From contig CALWZO010000025.1 of NCBI GenBank assembly GCA_944386045.1, positions 49,716 to 113,715 on the forward strand: a stretch of 64,000 nucleotides of DNA, in the 5' to 3' direction. The stretch comes from an uncultured Clostridia bacterium. Lineage in GTDB: Bacteria; Bacillota; Clostridia; Oscillospirales; Ruminococcaceae. The notes under the pieces were generated by a model, which was not told where the DNA came from, did no database searches, and was given only the letters and a program-made list of their open reading frames with translations. A program made the position numbers and the translations under genes. Of this stretch, positions 8,648 through 18,987 are shown in pieces (the first letter of the stretch is position 1; each line of letters opens with the position of its first letter).

Positions 8648-8693
8648 TAAAAGCGGCTTGTTTATCGGAAAATTCCGGACAGGCCGCTTTTGT
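8648..8693 (-). terminator. Terminator of the M20 amidohydrolase gene
   Basis: Long stem AAAAGCGGC.TGT/ACAGGCCGCTTTT (one bulge) with T-rich exit on the minus strand. Confidence 0.8.
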
Positions 8694-8718
8694 TTAAGAT
8701 ATCCTGATATGGCTAAAA

Positions 8719-9891
8719 TTACTTGTTAAGATAATTTATTGCATACTGAGCATACAAAGCAGAGCCGTTGGCAAGGGCATCTTCGTCCACATTGAACTGA
8801 GGATGATGATGCGGGAAGCAGGTTGCCGGGTTGTCATTGTTGCGTGAACCCAGGTTCGCCAGACAGCCGCCTTCGGGAGCCACCCGGAAATATTCGCCGG
8901 CATCTTCGCCGCCTGTGGTCAGCGGTGCTTCTTCATAAGCATTTTCGCCGAACAGCTGTTTTACGGTAGCTTCACATACTGCAACGCTTTCGGGGCTGTT
9001 TACTGTCGGAGCAACCAGGCGTTCGTAATTGAATTCGATATCGGCGCGGTATGAGTTTGCTATGCCTCTTGCTATTCTTTCCATAGACTGTGCAATCTGT
9101 TCTCTCACAGCCGGGTCAAAGCATCTGGTTGTACCTTCGATAACGGCTTCCTGAGCAATTATGTTCCAGCGGCTGCCGCCGTTGATTGTGCCGCAGGTTA
9201 CAACTGCCGGCGCAATAGGCTGTATCTCACGGCTTACCAGTGCCTGCAAGCCTACAACAATCTGGGAGGCTACATATACTGCATCAACTGTTTCGTGGGG
9301 AGCTGCACCATGACCGCCTTTGCCGATAACTTTTATTGAGAATTTATCAGCGGAAGCCATGCGTCCGCCGGGACCTGATGTGGCTTTGCCCAGCTCCACG
9401 CCGGAAGCGATATGTATTGCAAAAACATTGTCAACGCCTTCCATACAGCCGTCAGCTATCATGCCTTTGGCGCCTATGCCAACTTCTTCGGCCGGCTGGA
9501 AGAACAGTTTTACAGTACCGTTGATCTCATCCTTCATTTCGTTGAGGATCTTTGCGGCGCCCAGCAGCATTGCGGTGTGGGTGTCGTGTCCGCAGGCGTG
9601 GTTCATGCCGGGAGTCTGTGAAGCGTATTCGCATCCGGTGTTGTCATCCAGTGTGAGCGCGTCCATATCAGCTCTCAGTGCCACAGTCTTGCCGGGTTTT
9701 GTACCTTTTATAGTCGCAACTGTACCGGTGCCGAATTTGGCCACATATTCTATGCCCATATCGTCAAGTTCTTTTCTTACTCTTTCGGCTGTTTTAAATT
9801 CCTGTGTGCCGGGTTCAGGATTCATGTGGAAGTATCTTCTCAGATCTATAACATACTGTTTATATTTCTGAGCCAGTTCCAAAGTTTTCAT
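8719..9891 (-). CDS. M20-family amidohydrolase (hippurate hydrolase/IAA-amino-acid hydrolase type)
   Basis: 390 residues with the complete M20D layout: ALRADMDAL (metal-site Asp), NHACGHDTHTAML (metal ligands), PAEEVGIGAKGM (catalytic Glu pair) and a late His in PHHHPQFN, plus a lid/dimerisation domain in the middle (about 185-300, FSIKVIGKGGHGAAPH). These enzymes hydrolyse N-acyl amino acids in the cytoplasm. The ATG at 9891 was chosen because CAGGAGTG precedes it by six bases; an ATG six codons upstream overlaps that site. Monocistronic, with its own terminator. It fits the other amide and peptide hydrolases in this stretch. Confidence 0.92.
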   Translation of the reverse strand: MKTLELAQKYKQYVIDLRRYFHMNPEPGTQEFKTAERVRKELDDMGIEYVAKFGTGTVATIKGTKPGKTVALRADMDALTLDDNTGCEYASQTPGMNHACGHDTHTAMLLGAAKILNEMKDEINGTVKLFFQPAEEVGIGAKGMIADGCMEGVDNVFAIHIASGVELGKATSGPGGRMASADKFSIKVIGKGGHGAAPHETVDAVYVASQIVVGLQALVSREIQPIAPAVVTCGTINGGSRWNIIAQEAVIEGTTRCFDPAVREQIAQSMERIARGIANSYRADIEFNYERLVAPTVNSPESVAVCEATVKQLFGENAYEEAPLTTGGEDAGEYFRVAPEGGCLANLGSRNNDNPATCFPHHHPQFNVDEDALANGSALYAQYAINYLNK

Positions 9892-9982
9892 TTTTATCAC
9901 TCCTGTCATAATAATTATGAATAAATTATAGCACTAAATATTGTGCTGTACAACAATTTTTTATGGTGAAAATTGTTTGAAA

Positions 9983-10043
9983 AATTATATAATTCGATTG
10001 ACAAATTATATAATTTGTATTACAATTTTTATCGTAAGGAGGT
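9983..10043 (+). promoter_or_regulatory. Promoter-operator of the RHH-clpB operon
   Basis: A near-ideal promoter, TTGACA (9998-10003), 17-bp spacer, TACAAT (10021-10026), contains a perfect 18-bp palindrome ACAAATTATATAATTTGT (10001-10018) that fills the spacer. The core AATTATATAATT is repeated upstream (9983-9994 and 10004-10015), 21 bp apart start to start, i.e. two helical turns. AAGGAGGT (10036-10043) precedes the ATG by six bases. Tandem same-face palindromes over a promoter are the usual target of ribbon-helix-helix repressors, and the first gene encodes one. Confidence 0.8.
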
Positions 10044-10049
10044 AGAAAA

Positions 10050-10697
10050 ATGAGCAAATCGGTATACAGCATAGTGCTGGACGACGATGTGATAAAAATG
10101 ATTGACATCGCCGCAGCCCGGCAGAATACCAGCAGGTCCAACCTGATAAACCGTATTCTGGCCCGGCACATAAGCCTGCCCACCACCGAAACGATGATCA
10201 GCGATGTATATAATTCAATCAATGATTTTCTGAAAGACAGTTCTTCCCTGGCATTGCAGATTTTGGGCAGCGGCTCGCTTATAAATATGCGTTCCGCCCT
10301 CAGTTACAAATACAACCCCAGCGTAAAATACACTGTGGAAATATTTGAAAAAGGCGATTACCTGGGCAGACTTAAAGTGTCTTTACGCAGTCAAAACCGG
10401 CAGGTACTGACAATTTTTGATGACTTTTTTTACCTTTGGAGCCAGCTGGAAAAACAATATGCCGGACTGGATGATGAGGAGTTCACCGTTGCTGACGGAA
10501 GATACGCAAGGCTTCTCAGATGCTCGGACTGCAACGACTATTCCGATTACGGGCTGACCATAGGGGCTTATGTGGACCTGATGGACAGATGTATGAAAGA
10601 ATTTTTCTCTCGTTACACCCTTTCCCCCTCCCGGGCGGCAAAGAGTGCCGGCGGTATTTATATATCGGATATTACCGATGATATACACAAGATATAA
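10050..10697 (+). CDS. Ribbon-helix-helix (CopG/Arc-type) protein upstream of clpB
   Basis: 215 residues. The first ~45 form a ribbon-helix-helix domain: the beta strand [16 protein letters not shown], then [21 protein letters not shown] with the N/S turn typical of CopG/MetJ-fold DNA binders. The following ~170 residues are a domain I do not recognise (strands around [19 protein letters not shown], an aromatic segment [14 protein letters not shown], and helix [18 protein letters not shown]). It shares an mRNA with clpB (11-bp gap) and has tandem palindromes in its promoter, so it is most simply an autorepressor that senses stress through its C-terminal domain and controls clpB. That is inference: the usual Firmicute clpB regulators are CtsR and HrcA. 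A toxin-antitoxin antitoxin is unlikely because no toxin gene is present. Confidence 0.8.
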   Translation: MSKSVYSIVLDDDVIKMIDIAAARQNTSRSNLINRILARHISLPTTETMISDVYNSINDFLKDSSSLALQILGSGSLINMRSALSYKYNPSVKYTVEIFEKGDYLGRLKVSLRSQNRQVLTIFDDFFYLWSQLEKQYAGLDDEEFTVADGRYARLLRCSDCNDYSDYGLTIGAYVDLMDRCMKEFFSRYTLSPSRAAKSAGGIYISDITDDIHKI

Positions 10698-10708
10698 GGA
10701 GTGATACT

Positions 10709-13297
10709 ATGAACACAAACAAGCTGACACAAAAATCTATGGAGGTTTTGCAGAATGCCCAGAGCCTGGCTGTACAATATTCCAACCAGACCTTGCAGCC
10801 GGAGCATCTGCTCATGGCTTTGCTGACCGTACAGGACAGCCTCAATGCCCAGCTTTTTGCCAAAATGGGTGTTGATGTACAGGCTTTTACACAAAACCTG
10901 GAGCAGAAAATAGCACAGTTGCCCAAAGTTACCGGCAGCCGTGAGGCAGACAAAATATACATTTCATCCCGGACTGACCAGGCACTGAACAGTGCCGAAC
11001 AGACAGCCGCACAGATGAAGGACGAATATGTATCCGTGGAACATCTGACACTGGGTATTATCGACACTGCCTCCGGAGCAGTAAAGGAACTGCTGAGAAT
11101 ATTTTCTATTGATAAAAACAAATTCCTGACAGCGCTTCAGCAAGTGCGCGGCAACACAAGGGTTACCACAGATAACCCGGAAAGCACCTATGATGCACTT
11201 TCAAAATACGGTCAGGACCTGGTGGCCATGGCCAGGGCTCAGAAACTGGACCCCGTTATCGGCCGTGACAGTGAAATAAGGAATGTTATCCGTATTTTGT
11301 CCAGGAAAACCAAAAACAACCCGGTGCTGATAGGCGAACCCGGTGTAGGTAAAACAGCCATTGCCGAAGGCCTGGCTATCCGTATTGTGCGCGGTGATGT
11401 GCCCGCAAATCTGAAAGACCGCAAGATATTCAGCCTGGATATGGGCTCACTGGTGGCAGGCGCCAAATACCGCGGCGAATTTGAAGAAAGGCTTAAAAGC
11501 GTTTTGGCGGAAGTCAAAAAGAGCGAAGGCCAGATAATCCTGTTTATAGATGAGCTGCACACCATCGTGGGCGCCGGTAAAACAGACGGCGCAATGGACG
11601 CCGGCAATATCCTGAAACCGATGCTGGCCAGAGGTGAACTGCACTGTATCGGTGCCACAACTTTGGATGAGTACCGCAAATACATCGAAAAAGACCCTGC
11701 CCTTGAAAGGCGTTTCCAGCCGGTAATGGTGGATGAGCCAACAGTGGAAGACACCATTTCCATACTGAGAGGCCTGAAAGAAAGGTATGAAGTTTTCCAT
11801 GGCGTAAAAATCCATGACAGTGCGCTGATTGCTGCTGCCGTTCTGTCCAACAGATACATTTCCGACAGGTTTTTGCCCGACAAAGCCATCGACCTGGTGG
11901 ATGAAGCCTGCGCAATGATAAGAACAGAAATGGACTCCTCCCCTGCTGAAATGGATGACCTGCAAAGAAAGATAATGCAGCATGAGATTGAGGAAGCGGC
12001 CCTTAAACACGAAACCGACAATCTGTCCAAAGAAAGACTGGAAGCAATACAGAAAGAGCTGGCAGAAATGCGCGAAGAGTACAACGCCATGAAAGCCCGC
12101 TGGGAAAACGAAAAAGAATCCATATCCAAAGTTCAGAAGCTGCGTGAAGAAATAGAACAGGTAAATGCGCAGATGGAAAAAGCCGAGCGCGAATATGACC
12201 TGAACAAGGCTGCCGAGCTGAAATACGGCCGCCTGCCTGAGTTGCAGAAACAGTTGGAAGAACAGGAAAAAATTGCTGAAAGTGCAAAGGAATCTTCCCT
12301 GCTGCGTGACAAGGTCGGCGAAGAAGAAATTGCCAAAATCATCTCCCGCTGGACCGGTATCCCGGTGGCAAAACTGGTGGAAGGCGAAAGGGAAAAACTG
12401 CTTCATATGGACGAAATACTTCACAAGAGGGTTATCGGCCAGGACGAAGCGGTGACCAAAGTAAGCGAAGCTATTCTCCGTTCCCGCGCCGGCATTCAGG
12501 ACGAAAAAAGGCCTATCGGCTCCTTCCTGTTCCTGGGACCCACCGGTGTCGGCAAAACCGAGCTGGCAAAGGCACTGGCAGAATGTCTGTTTGATGATGA
12601 GAAAAATATTATCCGTATAGATATGAGCGAATATATGGAGAAATACTCCGTCAGCAGGCTGATAGGAGCGCCTCCCGGATATGTGGGTTACGAAGAAGGC
12701 GGCCAGCTTACCGAGGCAGTAAGAAGAAAACCCTATTCTGTTGTTCTGTTTGATGAAATTGAAAAAGCTCACCCGGATGTGTTCAATGTGCTGTTACAGG
12801 TGCTGGACGACGGCAGAATTACCGACAGCCAGGGCAGAACTGTGGATTTCAAAAATACAATTATCATACTCACATCCAACCTGGGTTCTTCCTATATACT
12901 GGAAGGCATTGAAAACGGCGAGATAACACAGCAGGCCAAAGACAGCGTCAATGCATTGCTGAAAACCTCTTTCCGTCCGGAATTCCTTAACAGACTGGAT
13001 GAAATTGTATTCTACAAACCTCTGAGCAAAGCCGAGATAGGCGGAGTTGTGGATCTGCTTCTGGAAAACCTGAGACAGAGACTTAACGAAAAACAGCTGG
13101 ATATATCCGTAACAAAGGAGGCCAAACAGTTTATCATCGACAACGGTTATGACGAGATATACGGCGCCCGTCCGTTGAAGAGATTTATACAGCGGAAAGT
13201 AGAAACCCTGGTGGCAAAAGAAATCATAGCCAAAGACCCGAAACCGGGCACTGTATTCACAATAGACAGCGACGGCGAAAGTCTTTTGCTGAAATAA
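10709..13297 (+). CDS. clpB: ClpB disaggregase
   Basis: 862 residues with the full ClpB architecture: N-terminal double Clp repeat (1-145), AAA1 with Walker [10 protein letters not shown] (~206) and Walker [15 protein letters not shown], the coiled-coil middle domain (about 400-525, rich in E/K/Q heptads, distinguishing it from ClpC and ClpE), AAA2 with GPTGVGKTE and [13 protein letters not shown], and the D2-small domain ending in [14 protein letters not shown]. It rescues aggregated proteins together with DnaK/DnaJ/GrpE. It is the second gene of an operon with a ribbon-helix-helix protein. No CtsR heptad repeat or CIRCE is visible upstream. The ATG follows AAGGAGTG. A strong terminator ends the operon. 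Confidence 0.97.
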   Translation: MNTNKLTQKSMEVLQNAQSLAVQYSNQTLQPEHLLMALLTVQDSLNAQLFAKMGVDVQAFTQNLEQKIAQLPKVTGSREADKIYISSRTDQALNSAEQTAAQMKDEYVSVEHLTLGIIDTASGAVKELLRIFSIDKNKFLTALQQVRGNTRVTTDNPESTYDALSKYGQDLVAMARAQKLDPVIGRDSEIRNVIRILSRKTKNNPVLIGEPGVGKTAIAEGLAIRIVRGDVPANLKDRKIFSLDMGSLVAGAKYRGEFEERLKSVLAEVKKSEGQIILFIDELHTIVGAGKTDGAMDAGNILKPMLARGELHCIGATTLDEYRKYIEKDPALERRFQPVMVDEPTVEDTISILRGLKERYEVFHGVKIHDSALIAAAVLSNRYISDRFLPDKAIDLVDEACAMIRTEMDSSPAEMDDLQRKIMQHEIEEAALKHETDNLSKERLEAIQKELAEMREEYNAMKARWENEKESISKVQKLREEIEQVNAQMEKAEREYDLNKAAELKYGRLPELQKQLEEQEKIAESAKESSLLRDKVGEEEIAKIISRWTGIPVAKLVEGEREKLLHMDEILHKRVIGQDEAVTKVSEAILRSRAGIQDEKRPIGSFLFLGPTGVGKTELAKALAECLFDDEKNIIRIDMSEYMEKYSVSRLIGAPPGYVGYEEGGQLTEAVRRKPYSVVLFDEIEKAHPDVFNVLLQVLDDGRITDSQGRTVDFKNTIIILTSNLGSSYILEGIENGEITQQAKDSVNALLKTSFRPEFLNRLDEIVFYKPLSKAEIGGVVDLLLENLRQRLNEKQLDISVTKEAKQFIIDNGYDEIYGARPLKRFIQRKVETLVAKEIIAKDPKPGTVFTIDSDGESLLLK

Positions 13298-13304
13298 AGC
13301 AACA

Positions 13305-13336
13305 AAAGAGGCGGATTAAATCCGCCTCTTTATTTT
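13305..13336. terminator. Terminator of the RHH-clpB operon
   Basis: Perfect 12-bp stem AAAGAGGCGGAT/ATCCGCCTCTTT, 3-base loop, T tail; bidirectional toward the converging lipoprotein gene. Confidence 0.95.
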
Positions 13337-13379
13337 TGTTAAATTAAAATCTGGTTTGCAATCTGTATAAATTGAAAAT

Positions 13380-13997
13380 TCAATTCGTACCAAAACTCTC
13401 AAACGCTTTTATTATATTGGCTGTTGCAATATTTGCCATAGCCTTCGAGCTTTCGTCAGAAAATGCCGCTACCTTCCATTTCCCGTCAACCTTTACACAG
13501 TTAAACGTGACATCAGCAGAGGCTGTTCCGGGCTCAATGACTTCCACCTTTTCTTTAAAGATATTTACCAAAAGCTCTTCCATCTGTGCCTCATCTGCGC
13601 CGCTGAGTGCAAGGGCCAAACCCTGAACAATGTATTCCCCTACCACCGATGTTACTATCGGACTAACATCAGTGTATGTAAAGGAAACCGCAACCGTTGC
13701 GTTGTCCCCTTCTGTTTTGACTTCGCCTATGGTGTAGGTCATCTTGGAGGCACATTCTTTCAGATACAGTAAAAGCCGTCCGTATGTGTCCTCTTCGCCT
13801 TCCAGCTCCCGCCGCATCTCTTCAAATTCTTTCAGGTCTTCCTCGCCATTTTGCATACAGGTAGCAGCTTTTTCCATATCAAATGCCTGTATTGCTTTGC
13901 AGTAGTCTTCAACAACAGTTTCCGGTTTTTGCGACGAACATCCAACAAGAGAAATCACCATAACAATTGCAAGAATAAATGCTGTAATTCTTTTCAT
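13380..13997 (-). CDS. Putative lipoprotein, DUF4878/DUF5105-like
   Basis: 205 residues with a lipoprotein signal peptide (MKRITAF..., hydrophobic core, lipobox LVGC with Cys at about 20). The mature part resembles the small NTF2-like extracytoplasmic domains of Firmicute lipoproteins: VEDYCKAIQAFDMEKAATCM at the start and VKVDGKWKVAAFSD at the end, the usual position of the 'G.W.v' strand. The function is unknown; the fold assignment is by pattern only. The ATG at 13997 follows AAAGGAAGG. Monocistronic. It marks the start of a region dense in lipoprotein-like genes. Confidence 0.8.
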   Translation of the reverse strand: MKRITAFILAIVMVISLVGCSSQKPETVVEDYCKAIQAFDMEKAATCMQNGEEDLKEFEEMRRELEGEEDTYGRLLLYLKECASKMTYTIGEVKTEGDNATVAVSFTYTDVSPIVTSVVGEYIVQGLALALSGADEAQMEELLVNIFKEKVEVIEPGTASADVTFNCVKVDGKWKVAAFSDESSKAMANIATANIIKAFESFGTN

Positions 13998-14203
13998 ATA
14001 TACCTTCCTTTCTTATATGCACCCCGGCATATTTATACGGTTGTAACTTGATTTCATTATAGCATGTAGTATTTTTATCGTCAACAAACCTTTACTTTAA
14101 AGCAATTCAGCGGTTATCTTTCGCCTGGTTGTAGAGAATAGGCCAAGGTGGTATAATAAATATAATAATCATGATTACCAAAAAAATTAAAACAGATAAT
14201 GTT

Positions 14204-14590
14204 ATGAAAAAATTTTTCATCCACCCTACTGTCCTTATATTTATTTTTATGCCTGCATTGCTTGCACTTCCAATTTACAAAAATGAATATAAAAAATTTC
14301 AAAGCAATTCCGGTGCAATCGAAAGTCCCAACGCATAAAACTCTGTAAAAAGCAAAAACCATTTCAGCCAAACTTTTATCAACTGGAATTTCTCAACCTC
14401 TGACAGTATTCCCACTATTGGTGAAGTATAAATGGGCACAGAAAACTTTGTGTATTCATCTTATTTTGCTCTTATGGATACTGACAATGATTTGAAACTT
14501 GAAATTTTACACTATAATACATTAGGCAAAATGTATTATAGTAATGGAATTACAATATTAATGGAGATCTGGCAATTTTATATCAGCATA
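14204..14590 (+). pseudogene. Remnant of the anchored-protein family of the next two genes
   Basis: A start at 14204 encodes a 44-residue signal-anchor-like peptide (MKKFFIHPTVLIFIFMPALL...) that stops at 14338. Further on, at 14432-14590, a frame contains ALMDTDNDLKLEILHYN, which resembles the C-terminal Asp-rich segment DVDNDGYLELIYQN of the gene at 16171. The upstream -10 word GGTATAATAAATATAA is shared with the paralogues. I read this as a member of the family that lost its middle and its frame. A terminator-like hairpin follows directly. Confidence 0.55.
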
Positions 14591-14591
14591 A

Positions 14592-14634
14592 AACAAATCC
14601 GACTTATAAATTATTATAAGCCGGATTTGTTAAT
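14592..14634 (+). terminator. Terminator-like hairpin after the remnant
   Basis: AAATCCGACTTATAA pairs with TTATAAGCCGGATTT (one mismatch), then T-rich sequence. Confidence 0.65.
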
Positions 14635-14827
14635 AGTTTCAATTTTGCACCACCTGTCACACCTTTGTACTCCTTGCACATATTTTCTTTTTTTAAATTT
14701 ATAAATAAAGAGAAAAATGATCTATCATAGCCACCACCCTATTAAATGTGATATAATAAATTTAAAGTATCAAACAAAGCAACTGTATCAGCAAGGCATA
14801 TTTACAATAGGCGGAGGTGTATGTATT

Positions 14828-16021
14828 ATGAAATCAAGAAAAATTTTGATTTGTCTGTCATTATTCTTTTTAGCATTTGTATCTGTGTTTCTTTATTTTG
14901 ACAAAAATAAATCAGACATTGAAAGCAACAGTAACAGCAACAGTGAAAAACCTGTTTTACCACGGTCAGAATCTGACAGTCACTCCGATTCCCGGGCAGA
15001 TTTTGTCTTGGGCGAAAACGATTCACTGATACTGGCTAACTGTAATTTGCTGCGTTCCGATAAACAAGCTAACGACCTTTGGGAAGCTTTCGGCTTTGAA
15101 CGGTATTGGCTTGCCTCATATGTTAAGGACGGTGAGCCGGTGGATTTGCTCAAACAATGCGATTATAAAAGTGACTTATACAGCAGCCTGGAAAGCTTTT
15201 TAAAAACCGATACCAATGCAAATTACATAAAGGCAAAAGACTATTTTACAGAAGATTCTACAGGATATGAGCTTTTGACAGATGATGACATCGTTATAAA
15301 ATACTATGGCGATGTTGCGCCGTTTCTTTCAAAAGTCAAATATGTAAGTTATTGTAACGATAATCAGCCGCCGAAAGAAGAATGGGCTGACGCTTTCAAA
15401 AAAGAACTTTATCGGCATCACAACTCGGAATACGGATATTACGAGCCTATTATGATATATAATTATGAGCCCCCGATTATATATAGAGAGAGCTGGACAT
15501 ATCAAAAAGACGGGGTTACCATAGAAATAGTCACTGCATGTAATGTTCCAAATACGGAGCAGCTGAGCCGGGCGGAAATTGAAACCGCTGATAAAAACCT
15601 GAACAGGCTGAACAGTCAGATACATCAAGCGACTTATCAGATAACATTGATGTTCTATACTTCCGACCGAGAGGAAAAAACGGATAGTTACAGAAGACTA
15701 TCTTTCAAGGCTATGGGGTATGGAGAATTACCCAGTGGATGGAGCGAGGATATGTACACAACCGGCGAATATTACGCATATTTCTATGACGAGCAAAACA
15801 ATATCAAACTATTTCCAATTTACAGTGGTTTTATTATTGACTCTCCTTATAGGTATTACCGCTTATGCGCATCATACTGTTTTCTGGATATTGACGGAGA
15901 TGCCGCTTTAAATGTTTTGCAGACTATAGATACAGGCTCAATTAGTCGACCTTTTATAAATGTGTTTAATCCTACATGTTATGAAACTGAAAAAGAATAT
16001 CGGGGGCCTCTGTTCGGGTAA
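14828..16021 (+). CDS. Anchored secreted protein, paralogue 1 of local family
   Basis: 397 residues from the ATG at 14828, preceded by GGCGGAGGTG; a longer frame upstream has no site and covers the promoter. N-terminal hydrophobic segment (about 6-22), a Ser/Asn-rich linker, then an extracytoplasmic domain. It shares with the next gene the block YFxxxSTxYxxxxxxDIxxKYxGDV, then VKYxxYxxDxQPxxxWAxxFxxxL and later an alanine/asparagine 'NVP' motif, so the two are paralogues. I do not recognise the family. A promoter -10 GATATAATAAAT lies at ~14748, in a stretch shared with other genes of the island. No catalytic pattern is evident. Confidence 0.7.
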   Translation: MKSRKILICLSLFFLAFVSVFLYFDKNKSDIESNSNSNSEKPVLPRSESDSHSDSRADFVLGENDSLILANCNLLRSDKQANDLWEAFGFERYWLASYVKDGEPVDLLKQCDYKSDLYSSLESFLKTDTNANYIKAKDYFTEDSTGYELLTDDDIVIKYYGDVAPFLSKVKYVSYCNDNQPPKEEWADAFKKELYRHHNSEYGYYEPIMIYNYEPPIIYRESWTYQKDGVTIEIVTACNVPNTEQLSRAEIETADKNLNRLNSQIHQATYQITLMFYTSDREEKTDSYRRLSFKAMGYGELPSGWSEDMYTTGEYYAYFYDEQNNIKLFPIYSGFIIDSPYRYYRLCASYCFLDIDGDAALNVLQTIDTGSISRPFINVFNPTCYETEKEYRGPLFG

Positions 16022-16170
16022 ATACTTAATAAATTTAACAGCCAGATGCCGCCGGATTGAGGAGATCCGGCCAAAATGGTACAATAAATTTAAAAACCGT
16101 ACCGCATATAAATTTAATCCGCCTTTCTTTGGCGGGATGATATAACTTTAAATAATACAGGAGTAATTTT

Positions 16171-17307
16171 ATGAAAAAAGAGCAAAAAATAATATTATAT
16201 ATTTTTTTATTATTTATTCTGTTTGCACCTATATTCTACTACGCCGTAACAACGGGCAGTAAGTCAGGCGACTCATCTGATGAAATCTCTTCTTCAGATA
16301 ATATAAGCTCAAGCTTTTCACAGTCACACACCAGAGAAGTTAAAATTCCTGAAAATGTTGAACAATTTTCATACATCAATACTTGTGACTTCAGGCCCTA
16401 CGATACATCCGGCAATTATTTTATTACGGCTTCATATATTAAGGACGGCACACAGGAGATACGCAAAGGCAACAACGCCGCTGCCGGTACACCCTACACC
16501 TGGTATAAAAATATAGACAAGACTTTGCACCGGTCTTCCGAGGCCAAAAATATTTATACAAAAGATTACTTTGCCCCCACATCCACCTGGTATGACACAT
16601 TCCGGGAAGAAGATATACGGCTGAAATACTTTGGAGATGTAGGATGTGCTGATGTAAAAGTGGAATATATCAACTATTGGGAAGATGACAGGCAACCGGA
16701 CCCAAAATGGGCAGAATATTTCCGACGGAAGATTGAAGAAAAAACCGGGCCTACCGACACTCCGATTTTAATTTCGGAAGCCTGGATATTTGAATACAAC
16801 GGCATGACCTGCGCAGCTGTCAATGCCACAAATGTCCCCTATACATTGGAAAATCTTTCTGAATATAAAAACCTTACAGTTTCAGAAGGCCTGCCCTACG
16901 GCGACAATCATGCAGCGTATATGTGCAGCGCCGTTTTTATCGGGGATAATTATGTAAAGGACATATTCAGGCATGTGATAAGCCCAATATCCAACGATTA
17001 CCCTTACAATCAGTTTGGTGACCCATCTTTTATACCTCCGCAGGAAGATTATTCAGTCAACTTCGTCGAGTGCACATCTATTCAAACAAAAAGTGACGGC
17101 ACTCTTTCACTATACGAATTTTATGTATTTTATTTTGAATATTATTATGTGGACAGGACATTTTTTATATATGATGTTGACAATGACGGCTATCTTGAAC
17201 TGATATACCAAAACTACCAAATGAACGGCAGTGATTACACACATTTTTTCTCAGTTTACAAAGTTACCGAAAGCGGATTGATTGCAAGCCATAGTCTTGA
17301 AGTCTAG
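16171..17307 (+). CDS. Anchored secreted protein, paralogue 2 of local family
   Basis: 378 residues: hydrophobic anchor (about 6-27), Ser/Asp-rich linker, extracytoplasmic domain with the same conserved block as its neighbour (YFAPTSTWYDTF, KYFGDVGCADVKVEYINYW, DPKWAEYFRRKI). The C-terminus carries an Asp-rich turn YDVDNDGYLELIY, like calcium-binding dockerin or FG-GAP loops. Transcription probably starts at ~16060 (GGTACAATAAAT). The ATG at 16171 follows ACAGGAGT. The family is unrecognised. The two paralogues differ widely, suggesting an old tandem duplication under diversifying pressure. Confidence 0.7.
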   Translation: MKKEQKIILYIFLLFILFAPIFYYAVTTGSKSGDSSDEISSSDNISSSFSQSHTREVKIPENVEQFSYINTCDFRPYDTSGNYFITASYIKDGTQEIRKGNNAAAGTPYTWYKNIDKTLHRSSEAKNIYTKDYFAPTSTWYDTFREEDIRLKYFGDVGCADVKVEYINYWEDDRQPDPKWAEYFRRKIEEKTGPTDTPILISEAWIFEYNGMTCAAVNATNVPYTLENLSEYKNLTVSEGLPYGDNHAAYMCSAVFIGDNYVKDIFRHVISPISNDYPYNQFGDPSFIPPQEDYSVNFVECTSIQTKSDGTLSLYEFYVFYFEYYYVDRTFFIYDVDNDGYLELIYQNYQMNGSDYTHFFSVYKVTESGLIASHSLEV

Positions 17308-18019
17308 TTAAAATTTAAAGTTTTTTGAAAGTTATTAACCCCAAAACAGGCTACAATTTTGAGGCAAATTAAAAAGCTTTGCGGGAAAATATAAGAAATG
17401 ATATTGTGAAAACAGGGAATTGCAGAAATAGAGTTTTATATACTGCTATTTTTTATGCTGTTTACTTCCACAGTATGTTCAGACAAAATCAAACTGTAAA
17501 ACAGCAATTCTCTTCTCAATTTCCAAACCATAACAACATTTAAATTCCAACCAGCCTATTAACACCACACCATATATGAACAATATTAGCTTATATGCGC
17601 CTCAGATTTCGAACCGTTTTATATTTTTCCGGAGCATGACTTATAAGCCTTACGCTTTATTTTCCATAATAAAAATACATGTTTGTGCAAGCCTGCATAA
17701 GCATGTATTTTTTTGCTGTTATGAATTTATATCCCCATAAAATCTTATTTATATAGACTCATATTATCCAGGTGTTTCTTCCCTGCAGATACAATTTATT
17801 TTATGTAAAAATTATTTTGAGTTATACTCTTTTGATTTCTATTTTGCAGTATTAACTCTCCTGCCGTCCCTGTCATTCGGCTTACACACACTTGTGCCAC
17901 TTGCACATATTTTTTATTTAAAAATAATCAATACAGAGAAAAACAGCCGGCCGGGGCCGCTGTCGGTTTAATTATGGTATAATATAAATAAAGATTACCG
18001 CTGAAGGGGAGGACAATGT
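17308..18019. other. 710-bp AT-rich intergenic stretch
   Basis: I see no gene. It contains a terminator-like hairpin (AAAAATACATG at 17671-17681 pairing with CATGTATTTTT from 17702) and, from 17897 on, the beginning of the 1-kb duplicated segment including a promoter GGTATAATATAAATAAAGATTA just before the broken lipoprotein gene. Confidence 0.5.
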
Positions 18020-18899
18020 ATGAAAAAGTTTATAAATATTTTTATCGCCTTTATATTGGTCATAGCTTTAACCGCTTGCCGGCAGACGGAAACACCATCC
18101 TCGCAATCGGACAGCGCCCCCCTCCTCCCGGTCACAGAGCATATCTTCTGAAGTGAGCGCCGAAAAAGAGAGCAGCTATGGAAACCTTATGAAATATGTG
18201 GTAAGGGAATATTCCAGAGATACTTATGTATGTGGAGAACTGTTGGAATATGTGTATGACGAAGATATTTCTTCCGGTCGCCTGAACAGATATATTATAA
18301 TGCAGACTGACGAGGGCAGACAATACAAGGTAACAGGGTTCAGCAGAAATATAGCTTCCGTTGCAGGTATTATTAACCTTAATCAGACAATCCATATACG
18401 AAGTATCGATGAAGTAGAAAAAAACAAATACAAGGTTATTGTATTTTGCGATGATGTGGATGTGGATGTTATAGACAGGCCGATAGATATCGGTGTCATG
18501 GCTTACATAACCGAGGAAGAAGGGCAGAAAGACATAGATAATTATGTGGCCCAGACACAACTTATATCCGATATGCTGATTTCCGACTTTGCATCATATA
18601 CAGACAGTTTAAAAGTAACCAGCCTCGAGCAGGCTGTTCTGCGCCTGATAGAGGTCAATGGCTATCAAAATATGAAGGTGTCTGACGCCCAGACCCTTGA
18701 CATAACATGTTCAAACGAAGAACTTAGCGTCCAGTCTGCGGGCATGCGATGCAGATATGAACCGTAGACTAATCGTGATAAGGGTATATATTTTTATGTT
18801 TCTGTAAATCGTGTTGATGGCCCGAATATATGGCAGTCATATTATGTATATGCCGACGGCAATGTGGAGCTGGCAGGACAGAGCAAAAACTGGAAATAA
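17897..18899 (+). repeat. Copy 1 of a ~1-kb direct duplication
   Basis: From CCACTTGCACATATTTTTTA through the lipoprotein stop codon this segment matches 21020-22018 closely, including about 120 bp of promoter and leader. It differs by scattered substitutions, one extra codon and a one-base insertion. A third, diverged version of the upstream part is at ~14667-14730. Confidence 0.85.
18020..18899 (+). pseudogene. Broken copy of the duplicated lipoprotein gene
   Basis: Compared with the intact copy at 21143, this one has two lesions. A run of six C (18117-18122) carries an extra base, so the signal-peptide frame (MKKFINIFIAFILVIALTAC) ends at a TGA about 44 codons in. A CAG has become TAG at 18765-18767, cutting off the last ~44 codons. 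The body between the lesions (18153-18767) is still open. The promoter and ribosome binding site (GGGGAGGACAATGT) are intact. Either it is decaying or the C-run is a slipped-strand switch; the separate nonsense codon argues for decay. Confidence 0.85.
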
Positions 18900-18987
18900 A
18901 AATTGTAAAGGCACACTGTAAGTGCAATTGTCAGTTTAATTATAGTATTATATATATAAAGATTATCGCCGAAAGTGAGGAGAATAT

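Noticed and set aside
10050..10697. Antitoxin of a toxin-antitoxin pair
   Set aside because: The RHH protein is much longer than typical antitoxins and its only operon partner is clpB; no toxin-size gene adjoins.
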